DNA of 64,000 nt, taken from the NCBI RefSeq assembly GCF_002302565.1, contig NZ_CP022382.1, forward strand, positions 1,249,001-1,313,000. Reading direction: 5' to 3'. Below are positions 51,793-59,712 of this stretch, one piece after another. This DNA comes from Capnocytophaga canimorsus (GTDB taxonomy: Bacteria > Bacteroidota > Bacteroidia > Flavobacteriales > Flavobacteriaceae). The notes beneath the pieces are model-generated. The model did not search any database and had not been told where the DNA came from. It was given only the letters and a program-made list of their open reading frames with translations. Position 1 is the stretch's first letter, and every line of letters begins with the position of its first letter. The position numbers were made by a program, and so were the translations under genes.

Positions 51793-52593
51793 TCATCTAC
51801 CATCGAGCAAATCGTTAAAATCACTCCATTCGCCACGAATGAAATGCGTCAGGATACTATCCTGTTTGTATTGGTTTTTGAGTATAAACAAACGCGTTAT
51901 GTGGGCAGGCTGTTTGGCTGTATCTGCCTTTACGCCATTTTCGGTAATTTCGACACCTAATTTTAAGGTGTTCTCTTTGTTATCGTAACGAGAGAAAATA
52001 GCCAATAGGCGATCGTCCAGCTCCCAATGGTAGGTAAAGAATCCGTTAAAAATTCTATCTTCTTTTACCGTTGGTTTGCCGTGTTTTTGCTTCAAATAAT
52101 GGAGTAAAGCCTCAAAATCGTCCGTACCTTTACTTTCACTTTCAGCAACCAATGCCATAAAATCACCTTTAAAACTGGTCGCCATCTCTATTTTGCAAAA
52201 GTGCATTTTCTGAAAATATGCCAAGCTATCATCCTGACTCCAATTCCACATATTATATTGATTAGCAAGAGGAATCCTTTTTCTATTCAAAATTTCATCT
52301 TCAAAAACGGTATCTATCTGAATACTTTTAAAATCCAAAAGCTCCCAAAATCTTTCTTGCATTTTTTGCCTTTCCTTTTCAGAAAGATGCTCATTTTCTC
52401 TTTTTTCCCTGAGTTTCTTTAATTCTTTCTCATTCCTTTTGCCTTTCTTAATTTCATCGGCATAAAAAGCATCAACATCGAAATTCAAGTCGAACTTTTC
52501 CAAATCCAAACGGTCTTTCCCGAGCTTGGGAGATGAGCAACTTATTGTAATTGCAACAAGGAGGAATAATGCTAAATTTTTAATGGTTTTCAT
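51793..52593 (-). CDS. paralogous lipoprotein 4 of 4
   Basis: A 266-residue lipoprotein (lipobox ITISC, then SSPKLGKDRLDLEKFDLNFDVDAFYADEIKKGKRNEKELKKL). It shares YFQKMHFCKIEMATSFKGDFMALVAESESKGTDDFEALLHYLKQKHGKPTVKED and HWELDDRLLAIFSRYDNKENTLKLGVEITENGVKADT with copies 1 and 2. As the first copy in transcription order it lies 209 bp downstream of dnaG and may be transcribed from a TAnnTTTG element (TATTTTTG, minus strand 52704-52697) in that gap. Function unknown; see the paralog finding. Confidence 0.75.
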   Translation of the reverse strand: MKTIKNLALFLLVAITISCSSPKLGKDRLDLEKFDLNFDVDAFYADEIKKGKRNEKELKKLREKRENEHLSEKERQKMQERFWELLDFKSIQIDTVFEDEILNRKRIPLANQYNMWNWSQDDSLAYFQKMHFCKIEMATSFKGDFMALVAESESKGTDDFEALLHYLKQKHGKPTVKEDRIFNGFFTYHWELDDRLLAIFSRYDNKENTLKLGVEITENGVKADTAKQPAHITRLFILKNQYKQDSILTHFIRGEWSDFNDLLDGR

Positions 52594-52802
52594 ATTTTAT
52601 AACTTACTGAACACAAGCAACAAATCATCACTAAATAGTTGTTTTAGATAAAAAAAGCATCTTGAAAGCCACCTTCAACACCACAAACCAATCTATCAAA
52701 AATAAGTTTTTGTAAATTGGTCTACTTTAACCATATAAACACCAAAATAAGTAATGTTTTTTTGCAAATACTTACGAATATTAGCAACTTACAATCTGAT
52801 AA

Positions 52803-54770
52803 TTAGACCACACGACTCAGACGATGAAACAACACTTTTCGCAGTTGCATATAATTGATGATATTTTCCAGAATATCACGTTTTTCGTCTTCCGAAACAG
52901 TTTCAGCAATTTGGTTTTGAAAATCAAAAATAATTTTATTTACCAAAAACAAACGAATATTGAGCAAGATATCATCAACAGCAAAAAAGGCAGTTTCTGA
53001 TTTGGACTTCACAACAATACCTCTTTTCTCCCAATCGCAAAGCTGTTCTTTTTCTTCGCTCATTAAAATCTCTGATACTTTAGGGCTTAGCTCCATCGGA
53101 AGCTCGTTGGCTAATGTACTTTGTTCAAAATCGGGATTTTGATGGTATTTAGCGATGATTTCACTATATATTTGTTGAAAATCGGGAGTACTAAGCTCAA
53201 TCTCATCTTGTTGTAGTTCCAAAAAGATTTTTTCGTGTACCTTCAGTTTGCGTTGTACCTCTTGCTCTTTGAGTTGGTTATTCTCATCTGCCACTAAAAT
53301 TTTTTCGGTAGAAATACCTTCTTCTTTTCCGTAAAGCAAAAGGTGTTTTACCAATTCGTATTCCAATGATTCGAGCCTATTGATTTGTGTTTTGAGCTGT
53401 TCTTCTTTGGTACGAACAAGCTCCATTGGTTTCTGGGTTTTACGCTCTTTTCGCTGATTTTCATAAATATCCTTTTTAGAAATTTGTGAAAGGGTAGAGA
53501 AAAGTACATCTTCCGAAATATCCATCAACACGGCACACTCACGCAGATACACCTCCTGTTTTATCATATCTGAAATTTTGGAAATACTTTCCACCATATC
53601 ACGAATGGTTTCCGATTTTTTTATAGGATCATTTTTTGCTTCTTGAACCAAAAGCGAGGCTTTAAAACGAATAAAATCAGTAGCATTTTCTTCCAGATAA
53701 AGCACCAAATCTTCAAAGGCGTGTTTCCGAGCAAAACTGTCAGGATCTTCTCCTTCTGGAAAGGTACAAATCTTTACGTTCATTCCTTGTTCCAAAATCA
53801 AATCAACACCGCGTAGTGAGGCTCTAAGTCCTGCTGCATCGCCATCATAAAGCAAGGTAATGTTTGGAGTGAGCCGATTGATAAGCCGAATTTGTTCGGG
53901 GGTCAGTGCCGTTCCACTAGATGCCACCACGTTTTCAATACCTCTTTGATGAAACTGAATAACATCAGTGTACCCCTCTACCAAATAACAGTTATTGGCT
54001 TTAGCTATAGCTTGTTTGGCGTGATAGATACCATAAAGTATTTTACTTTTATGATAGATTTCACTTTCGGGCGAATTGAGGTACTTGGCTGCTTTTTTGT
54101 CTTGAGTAAGGATACGTCCACCAAAGCCCAACACACGTCCGCTCATTGAATGAATGGGAAACATCACACGTCCTTTGAACCGATCGAATTTTTTATCGTC
54201 TTTAACTATCGTGAGCCCTGTTTCTTCCAAAAATTCGAGTTGATATCCTTGTTTTAAAGCCTCTTGAGTAAAGGCTTCCCAAAGGTCGGGCGAATACCCC
54301 AAATGAAACTTTTTGATGGTCTCTTCGGTAAACCCTCTTTCTTTAAAATAAGAAAGCCCAATAGCTTTACCTTCTTGTGTTTGCCAAAGGTTTTCCTCAA
54401 AAAACTGTTGAGCATACTGCGAAACGATGTAAAGGCTCTCGCGATGATCTGCCTTAACTTTTTCATCGTCATCGATTTGAGTTTCTTCAATTTCAATATG
54501 GTACTTTTTAGCTAAATACCGAAGAGCTTCTGGATAGGTAAAATGCTCGTGTTCCATCAAAAAAGCTACGGCATTTCCTCCTTTTCCGCTACTGAAATCC
54601 TTCCAAATCTGTTTCACTGGCGAGACCATAAAACTAGGGGTACGCTCATTTGAAAACGGACTCAGTCCTTTATAATTAGCCCCTGCCTTTTTCAGCTGTA
54701 CAAAATCTCCAATAACCTCTTCGACACGCATCGCGTCGAAAATTTTATCAATGGTGCTTTTTGAAATCAA
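52803..54770 (-). CDS. dnaG: DNA primase
   Basis: A 655-residue primase that makes RNA primers for replication with DnaB helicase. The N-terminal region aligns with the zinc-binding domain, but the ligands are gone: where E. coli-type enzymes have LCPFHNE and YHCFGCG, this one reads LSPFSNE (Ser37, Ser40) and IWKDFSSG (Asp58, Ser61). The TOPRIM core with VEGYTDVIQFHQRGIENVVASSGTALTPEQI, LLYDGDAAGLRASLRGVDL and EDPDSFARK is intact, and the C-terminal 200 residues are the helicase-binding part. It stands as a single gene, upstream of the lipoprotein cluster. Confidence 0.95.
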   Translation of the reverse strand: MISKSTIDKIFDAMRVEEVIGDFVQLKKAGANYKGLSPFSNERTPSFMVSPVKQIWKDFSSGKGGNAVAFLMEHEHFTYPEALRYLAKKYHIEIEETQIDDDEKVKADHRESLYIVSQYAQQFFEENLWQTQEGKAIGLSYFKERGFTEETIKKFHLGYSPDLWEAFTQEALKQGYQLEFLEETGLTIVKDDKKFDRFKGRVMFPIHSMSGRVLGFGGRILTQDKKAAKYLNSPESEIYHKSKILYGIYHAKQAIAKANNCYLVEGYTDVIQFHQRGIENVVASSGTALTPEQIRLINRLTPNITLLYDGDAAGLRASLRGVDLILEQGMNVKICTFPEGEDPDSFARKHAFEDLVLYLEENATDFIRFKASLLVQEAKNDPIKKSETIRDMVESISKISDMIKQEVYLRECAVLMDISEDVLFSTLSQISKKDIYENQRKERKTQKPMELVRTKEEQLKTQINRLESLEYELVKHLLLYGKEEGISTEKILVADENNQLKEQEVQRKLKVHEKIFLELQQDEIELSTPDFQQIYSEIIAKYHQNPDFEQSTLANELPMELSPKVSEILMSEEKEQLCDWEKRGIVVKSKSETAFFAVDDILLNIRLFLVNKIIFDFQNQIAETVSEDEKRDILENIINYMQLRKVLFHRLSRVV

Positions 54771-54834
54771 AAGAAAATAAAGTTTTTAAAAGATTGGAAT
54801 CCTTTGAAAGTTTTAAGTAAGTTTTGGATATTTA

Positions 54835-55152
54835 TCAGATAACCACTGCGGTTCCGCTTGCTGTAACCATAAGCATACCCCCACCGCTACCAACAGTTTC
54901 ATAATCAAGGTCAATACCTACTACTGCATTGGCTCCCAGCATAGCGGCTCGTTGTTGTAATTCGGCAATAGCCGTATTTTTAGCTTCAATAAGTACTTTC
55001 TCGTAGGTGGTAGAACGTCCTCCAAAAAAATCGGTAAGCCCTGCCATAAAATCTTTGATGGCATTAGCGCCAATAATCGTTTCACCCGTTACGATACCTT
55101 TATATTCTTTGATAGGGTGACCTTCAAGAGTTGGGGTTGTAGAGAGAATCAT
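54835..55152 (-). CDS. YbjQ/DUF74 family protein
   Basis: A 105-residue protein of the YbjQ (UPF0145, DUF74) family, a small beta-sheet pentamer-forming fold sometimes called heavy-metal-binding, without known function. The whole length matches: [89 protein letters not shown] -7 element, TACCTTTG (minus strand 55195-55188), sits 36 bp upstream. Confidence 0.92.
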   Translation of the reverse strand: MILSTTPTLEGHPIKEYKGIVTGETIIGANAIKDFMAGLTDFFGGRSTTYEKVLIEAKNTAIAELQQRAAMLGANAVVGIDLDYETVGSGGGMLMVTASGTAVVI

Positions 55153-55248
55153 TGTTTTTGAGATTTAAAAGTTAATTTCATAATGAACAAAGGTAGAAAA
55201 ATTATTCTAATAAGTATTGAAATTTTTACGTATCACATAAAAACGAAA

Positions 55249-55276
55249 GCGTAGGCTGTTGGTAATCAGCCTACGC
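55249..55276 (-). terminator. hairpin ending a small minus-strand transcript
   Basis: GCGTAGGCTG (55249-55258) pairs perfectly with CAGCCTACGC (55267-55276) around an 8-base loop. On the minus strand it is followed by TTTCGTTTTTATG, so it would end a transcript from the promoter at 55573-55603. Confidence 0.65.
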
Positions 55277-55379
55277 AGATAAATCATCTCTTCAAAATAA
55301 ATAACAATTTAATTGGTAAATGAATTGTTAAAGTTTTGGTTTGATTGGAAAAGTCTTGTAATTGTTGTTGCAGCAAAAT

Positions 55380-55514
55380 TTAGATGATGCTACCACTTAA
55401 TTTTGATTCGATGTTATTAGTTTTTATCCAAGAAACACCCCGCATCCTTGTTTTAAGAAAGATGTTATTGGCTGTATTTTTAGATAACGGGTGCGAGGTG
55501 TTGAATTTTATCAT
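55380..55514 (-). CDS. possible 44-residue peptide or structured RNA
   Basis: The frame from ATG 55514 to TAA 55380 reads MIKFNTSHPLSKNTANNIFL at the start and continues KTRMRGVSWIKTNNIES to a C-terminal KLSGSII; it is basic and has no cysteine. It lies between a consensus promoter (55573-55603) and a terminator hairpin (55249-55276), so a transcript of about 320 nt is expected. Inside the frame the RNA could also fold: AACACCTCGCACCC (minus strand 55502-55489) pairs with GGATGCGGGGTGTT (55447-55434) with one mismatch and one wobble, which is unusual for a coding sequence. The product could therefore be a regulatory RNA. Neither family is recognised. Confidence 0.4.
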   Translation of the reverse strand: MIKFNTSHPLSKNTANNIFLKTRMRGVSWIKTNNIESKLSGSII

Positions 55515-55572
55515 TAGGTTATGTGTTTGTATTTTATTAGTTTATCCTTTCGTATTCTTAATTTTATCGTAA

Positions 55573-55603
55573 CAAACCTATAAAAAAGACTAATTGCATT
55601 CAA
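55573..55603 (-). promoter_or_regulatory. promoter of the small minus-strand transcript
   Basis: On the minus strand TTG (55603-55601) and TAGGTTTG (55580-55573) are separated by 20 bases. It overlaps the -33 region of the plus-strand promoter at 55594-55624, so the two face away from each other from one point. Confidence 0.6.
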
Positions 55604-55624
55604 TGAATAAAAAGTGTATATTTG
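55594..55624 (+). promoter_or_regulatory. promoter of the AraC-type regulator gene
   Basis: TTG at 55594-55596 and TATATTTG at 55617-55624, separated by 20 bases. The leader to the regulator start is about 180 nt and contains a 19-codon frame (ATG 55660 to TAA 55719) that could be a leader peptide. The rest of the 660-bp gap 55153-55812 holds the divergent small unit and AT-rich sequence. Confidence 0.7.
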
Positions 55625-55812
55625 TATCTATTTCAAACATTTTTCCAAATCAAATTTTAATGAAAAATAATTTATTTTTAAAACCAAACAGCTTATTACC
55701 TTTTAATTACAATTTTTAACGCGTTTAAATTCATTTTTAAAAGGGATAAAAACAAATTATTTAAGTTGATAAAAAAAGTGTTATTATTTGCAAAGAAAGT
55801 AAAAGATAAAAT

Positions 55813-56673
55813 ATGACAACAACAGATATCTATCAAAAAATTTCTTTTGAAGAAACGAAAAAAAGTGACTCTTTCTTTCCTTTCGAATTGAAAATTTGGG
55901 ATTGCCAAATTTCGCAGTTAGAGCAATGTAGCAACGAACAACACGCTTTCGCACATTGGGTTTTATCTTGGAATACGAATGACAAAGTATTTATAGAATT
56001 TCAAGAACAAAGACAAGAAATGGCTTCCGATAAAGTTTATCTCATTTCACCCAACACGCTACATTCTAAATGGATAACAACTAACAACAACCAGCAGATC
56101 AAGCAAACAAAACCTCATCAAAACCTTTCAATACATTTCAATTTAGGCATTCCATTGGACTGGATGCCTCCTGCAATCTACACCATCTCACTCACACCTT
56201 GCCAACAAAAAAGACTTTTGTTTCTATTTGATCAATTAACAAAGAACAATCAATCTACCATTCAGTGTTGTTTTCATATTCAATCCCTTGTTTTTGAATT
56301 CTTAAGCTTATTGAACTTTGATTTCCAAACTCCGCTTCATATTGATTCTCGAATTTTACAGATTACTCAAAAAATCACCCAAAACCTTTCGCAAAACTAT
56401 ACAAATGACGAATTGGCTTCGTTTGCCAATATGGCGACTAATTCTTTTTCTCGTTTGTTTAAAAAACAGATGAAAATGTCCGTACAACATTTTATAAAAT
56501 CCGAAAAAATAAAGTTAGCTTGTAAATTATTAGACCGGAAAGAAATGTCTATTGAAAAAGTGGCTCATAATTTAGGTTTTTCTGACAGATACCATTTCTC
56601 TCGTATTTTCAAACAGTTAAAAAACTGTTCGCCTGGGCAATACTCCCAAAGGCATCCCGATTGCCATCAGTAG
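55813..56673 (+). CDS. AraC family transcriptional regulator
   Basis: A 286-residue regulator with an N-terminal ligand-binding-like part (residues 1-180, cupin-like beta strands such as HAFAHWVLSWNTNDKVFIEFQ) and a C-terminal AraC/XylS double helix-turn-helix (about 185-280: ITQNLSQNYTNDELASFANMATNSFSRLFKKQMKMSVQHFIKSEKIKLACKLLDRKEMSIEKVAHNLGFSDRYHFSRIFKQLKNCSPGQYSQRH). The arrangement matches regulators of carbohydrate use and stress. It is divergent from a small transcript with overlapping promoters, which makes that transcript its most likely local target. The target and inducer are not known. Confidence 0.87.
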   Translation: MTTTDIYQKISFEETKKSDSFFPFELKIWDCQISQLEQCSNEQHAFAHWVLSWNTNDKVFIEFQEQRQEMASDKVYLISPNTLHSKWITTNNNQQIKQTKPHQNLSIHFNLGIPLDWMPPAIYTISLTPCQQKRLLFLFDQLTKNNQSTIQCCFHIQSLVFEFLSLLNFDFQTPLHIDSRILQITQKITQNLSQNYTNDELASFANMATNSFSRLFKKQMKMSVQHFIKSEKIKLACKLLDRKEMSIEKVAHNLGFSDRYHFSRIFKQLKNCSPGQYSQRHPDCHQ

Positions 56674-56801
56674 TAACCTTTTCGAAAGATTTATCTTTAT
56701 CGTTTTCGTAGTTTTTTACACTTATTTTCATAAGAAAATACTAATGTTATTAAAATAAACGATACCTTTGTCTTCTAATTTTTAAAGATTATTTTAAGAA
56801 T

Positions 56802-58487
56802 ATGGAATGGTTTTTTAATTTGATGACTAATCACGAGAGTGTAGCCTACACCGTGATTGTTTACAGTGTTGTAATTGCTTTAGGAGTTGCCTTAGGGAAG
56901 GTGCGCATTGGAGGTATTTCTTTTGGGATAGCGTGTGTACTATTTGCTGGAATTGCTGCCGCTCATTTTGGTTTTACCGTAAACCACGAAGTACAACATT
57001 TTATAAAAGAATTTGGTTTAATCTTGTTTGTCTATACGATAGGTTTGCAAGTAGGACCAGGTTTTTTTGCCTCGTTTCAAAAAGAAGGGCTAAAACTCAA
57101 TTCTTTGGCAATTATAGCTGTTGTTTGCTGTGTGGCAACGGTAATCGCTATTCATTATCTGCTAGATATTGATATGCCTACACTAGTAGGGATTATGTCT
57201 GGTGCTGTAACAAATACCCCTGGTTTAGGGGCAGCTCAAGCTACCGTTACTGACCTTTCGGGAGGAACTATTTCAACTTCGGTGCTTTCTACCGGATATG
57301 CTGTAGCGTATCCTTTCGGGGTGCTGGGCATTATCATTGTAATGTTAGCAATGAAATCTGCTTTAAGAATCAATATCAATACAGAGAAACGACTTCATAA
57401 TTGGAAACATCACGATGACCAATCCTCTATCGCTCGTATTGCTATTGAAATAGACAATCCTGCATTGTTCGGCAAAAGACTTAGTGTGATTAACGAAACT
57501 TTGAATTTTAGTTTCATCATCTCACGGGTATTCAAAAGAAATACATCTGAAGAACATTTGGCAGATAACCAAATTATCCTTGAAGAAAAAGATGTGGCTC
57601 TGATTGTTTGTGATAAGAAAAACGTAGAAAAACTACTTAACCTAATGGGAAAACAAGTACAAGCGACAGAGTTTTTCTCTGAGGACGAAAAACAAATGAA
57701 AATCGTGTCACGTCGTATCAATGTCACTCAACGCAGTGCTTACACCAAAAAACTTTCAGAACTTAACGTACGTGGGCGTTTTGGGGTAACCATCACCCGA
57801 GTGTTCCGTGCTGGACTTGAATTTATTCCCAGCCCCAACACCAAGCTACAATTCGGCGATACCATTACCGTAATTGGCGATGAAGCAAGTATTCAATTGG
57901 TAAGCAAAGAATTCGGAAACTCCAAAAAGCGTATGCGTACTCCACACATTGCTGAACTTTTCTTAGGAATTACCCTTGGGGTTTTGGTAGGAAGTATTCC
58001 TTTCCATATTCCTGGCATTCCGGTACCTGTAAAATTAGGTTTGGCAGGAGGACCTTTAATTGTGGCTATTTTAATCAGCCGTTACGGAGGACGTTTATCC
58101 GTGACACATTACGTCTCGCAAAGTGCTAATTTAATGGTTCGCGAAATAGGTATTGTACTCTTTTTGGCAAGTGTGGGCTTAGATGCTGGAAAAACCTTTA
58201 TGGAGACCATTTTACACGGCGAAGGATTGTATTGGATGCTTATCGGAGCACTAATCACACTTATTCCACTTATCATCACGGCTTTAGTTTCCCGATTTAA
58301 CTACAAACTCACCTATTTGGAAACGTGCGGATTACTTGCAGGAGCCTCTACCGACCCACCAGCACTTGCTTTCGCTCACGATGTAACCAATTCTGACACT
58401 CCGGCACTTACTTATGCCAGTGTATATCCGCTCACTACCTTTATGCGGATTATGGTAGCACAACTACTTATCGTATTCTTTATGTAA
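56802..58487 (+). CDS. AspT/YidE/YbjL-family transporter with TrkA-C domains
   Basis: A 561-residue inner-membrane transporter of the aspartate:alanine exchanger (AAE) family. Two five-helix AspT-like membrane halves (about residues 15-190 and 380-561) flank a central soluble part with two TrkA-C domains (about 205-285 and 300-370: FGKRLSVINETLNFSF..., RGRFGVTITRVFRAGLEFIPSPNTKLQFGDTITVIGDE). Family blocks such as GLILFVYTIGLQVGPGFF, GIMSGAVTNTPGLGAAQ and CGLLAGASTDPPALAFA are visible, the latter two being internal duplicates. Substrate unknown. A TACCTTTG -7 element (56763-56770) lies just upstream and a terminator follows at 58515-58550. Confidence 0.9.
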   Translation: MEWFFNLMTNHESVAYTVIVYSVVIALGVALGKVRIGGISFGIACVLFAGIAAAHFGFTVNHEVQHFIKEFGLILFVYTIGLQVGPGFFASFQKEGLKLNSLAIIAVVCCVATVIAIHYLLDIDMPTLVGIMSGAVTNTPGLGAAQATVTDLSGGTISTSVLSTGYAVAYPFGVLGIIIVMLAMKSALRININTEKRLHNWKHHDDQSSIARIAIEIDNPALFGKRLSVINETLNFSFIISRVFKRNTSEEHLADNQIILEEKDVALIVCDKKNVEKLLNLMGKQVQATEFFSEDEKQMKIVSRRINVTQRSAYTKKLSELNVRGRFGVTITRVFRAGLEFIPSPNTKLQFGDTITVIGDEASIQLVSKEFGNSKKRMRTPHIAELFLGITLGVLVGSIPFHIPGIPVPVKLGLAGGPLIVAILISRYGGRLSVTHYVSQSANLMVREIGIVLFLASVGLDAGKTFMETILHGEGLYWMLIGALITLIPLIITALVSRFNYKLTYLETCGLLAGASTDPPALAFAHDVTNSDTPALTYASVYPLTTFMRIMVAQLLIVFFM

Positions 58488-58514
58488 CATTTTTTAGTGC
58501 GTTTTTATAAAAGG

Positions 58515-58550
58515 AAAACTCGGAATAAACCTATTGTTCCGAGTTTTTTT
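58515..58550 (+). terminator. terminator of the AspT-family gene
   Basis: AAAACTCGGAA (58515-58525) pairs with TTCCGAGTTTT (58537-58547) with an 11-base loop, followed by T to 58550. Confidence 0.85.
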
Positions 58551-58614
58551 ATTGAATTATGTCTGCTAAAAAACAACAGATTCAGCAACCTTTTTTAAAT
58601 TGCTGTTATAATTC

Positions 58615-58655
58615 TTACTTTAAAGAAAAGGTTATATCGTTATCATTTAAAGTAA
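58615..58655. repeat. inverted repeat before the 21-bp array
   Basis: TTACTTTAAA (58615-58624) and TTTAAAGTAA (58646-58655) are perfect 10-bp inverted copies with a 21-bp loop, which equals one period of the array that begins at 58704. Confidence 0.5.
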
Positions 58656-58703
58656 ATTGACTATACCACTTTGTAAATAAAAAATCTGTGCTAAAAAATG
58701 TAT

Positions 58704-58955
58704 TTTTACCAAAGTAAGATTATCTTTTATTAATTAAAAATTCTTTTTTACAGATAAGAAATTTAATTTTACCAATAGAATAATACTTTTTACTACTATA
58801 AAATGAGTTTTTACTGATAGAAAATTAAATTTTACAGATAGATAATAAGCCCTTACTGATATAAAATATAATTTTTATGCTAACAAATTTAATTTTACAT
58901 CAATAAAATTAAATTTTACTGATATAAAATTCAATTTTACGGATAAAAAATTATT
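58704..58955. repeat. array of twelve AT-rich units with exact 21-bp period
   Basis: Units start at 58704 and every 21 bp up to 58935 without a single indel. The pattern is TTTTAC-(T/A)-GATA, one variable base, then about AAAATT and two As. Clear copies are at 58746, 58809, 58914 and 58935; the weakest are 58725 (TTTTAT), 58851 (CCTTAC) and 58872 (TTTTTA). Adjacent copies make dyads such as AATTTTA-N6-TAAAATT. Read on the minus strand, each unit is seven codons of the form x-N-F-(I/L)-S-V-K, but TAA codons in the units at 58872 and 58725 break that frame. The array lies in the 594-bp gap between two convergent genes (58487 and 59082). Confidence 0.88.
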
Positions 58956-59006
58956 TATTCTTTAATCTTTGATTTATCAAATTATGGTCAAACATTAAAA
59001 AATAGT

Positions 59007-59039
59007 TGAGCCGAGTAAAACCTGTGCTTACTCGGCTCA
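59007..59039 (-). terminator. terminator of the plug-like gene
   Basis: TGAGCCGAGTAA (59007-59018) pairs perfectly with TTACTCGGCTCA (59028-59039) with a 9-base loop, followed on the minus strand by a T-run. Confidence 0.85.
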
Positions 59040-59081
59040 TTTCTTTAATTGATTTCTATTTCTTTTACAAGATATGGAATT

Positions 59082-59687
59082 TTACTTTTTAGTAGTTACC
59101 AAGATTACTGCTTTTTTATCTTTTGCTCCGTATTTTTCTAACGATTTTTGGTCTTTTAACACCTCTACCAAAAGTATTTTATTCGGGTCATAGGCTTGTA
59201 ATTCTTCGTGCGAAATCACTTTCCCGTCCATAATAACTAAAGTTTCATCAACAGACACCGAAGAATCTGTAATGGTGGATATATTTTGCTTATTTTCAGA
59301 TGTAGGAGCGTTTTTCATCTTAGTGGTTACAATAATAACTCCGTATTTTGCCTTTTCTCCATAAGTCTCAATGGCTTTTTCATCTTTTAAAATACTGATG
59401 TTTTCAATATTTTCGGGAGATAGTGCATTAAATTCAGTCAAGGTTACTTCCTTTTTATCAACAATTATCAAAGGTTCTTTGTAGGCGGTTTTAATTACGG
59501 GGTCTTTAATTACAAACGTTTTTGTTTCGATTGTTTTTACCTCCGGAGTTTCTTTGGAAGAGTCGTTCTTCGCTTTGGTTTCTTGTGCCTGAAGCGTGTT
59601 GTTTGAAAATAGGCATAAAATTGCTGTTGCTACCAACACCAGAGTAGCATAACTCCATTTGGCACGTACTGAGGATTGTTTTTTCAT
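59082..59687 (-). CDS. secreted protein with two TonB-plug-like repeats
   Basis: A 201-residue exported protein (signal peptide to about NTLQAQ, residues 12-33). Two copies of a plug-like motif follow: LSPENIENISILKDEKAIETYGEKAKYGVIIVTTK (about 90-125) and YDPNKILLVEVLKDQKSLEKYGAKDKKAVILVTTK at the C-terminus (about 167-201). The same unit is fused to the C-terminus of M56 proteins and to TonB receptors in Bacteroidota; here it is free-standing. The longer frame starts MTMKK at 59693; the ATG at 59687 is the likely start. It may interact with outer-membrane receptors. Function unknown. Confidence 0.75.
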   Translation of the reverse strand: MKKQSSVRAKWSYATLVLVATAILCLFSNNTLQAQETKAKNDSSKETPEVKTIETKTFVIKDPVIKTAYKEPLIIVDKKEVTLTEFNALSPENIENISILKDEKAIETYGEKAKYGVIIVTTKMKNAPTSENKQNISTITDSSVSVDETLVIMDGKVISHEELQAYDPNKILLVEVLKDQKSLEKYGAKDKKAVILVTTKK

Positions 59688-59712
59688 TGTCATATCAATT
59701 TAAATTTCTAAA

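Noticed and set aside
55249-55570. The structured minus-strand RNA as RNase P RNA, tmRNA or 6S RNA
   Set aside because: None of the conserved landmarks (for example GAGGAAAGTCC of RNase P or a tRNA-like end of tmRNA) are present in the segment.
55384-55572. 62-residue plus-strand ORF (MMLPLNFDSM...)
   Set aside because: It lies opposite the small minus-strand unit with consensus promoter and terminator, and has no promoter of its own; probably a shadow frame.
58704-58955. The 21-bp array as a coding repeat region on the minus strand
   Set aside because: A seven-codon reading exists, but stop codons break it in at least two units and no start codon or signal is associated; kept only as an alternative in the finding.
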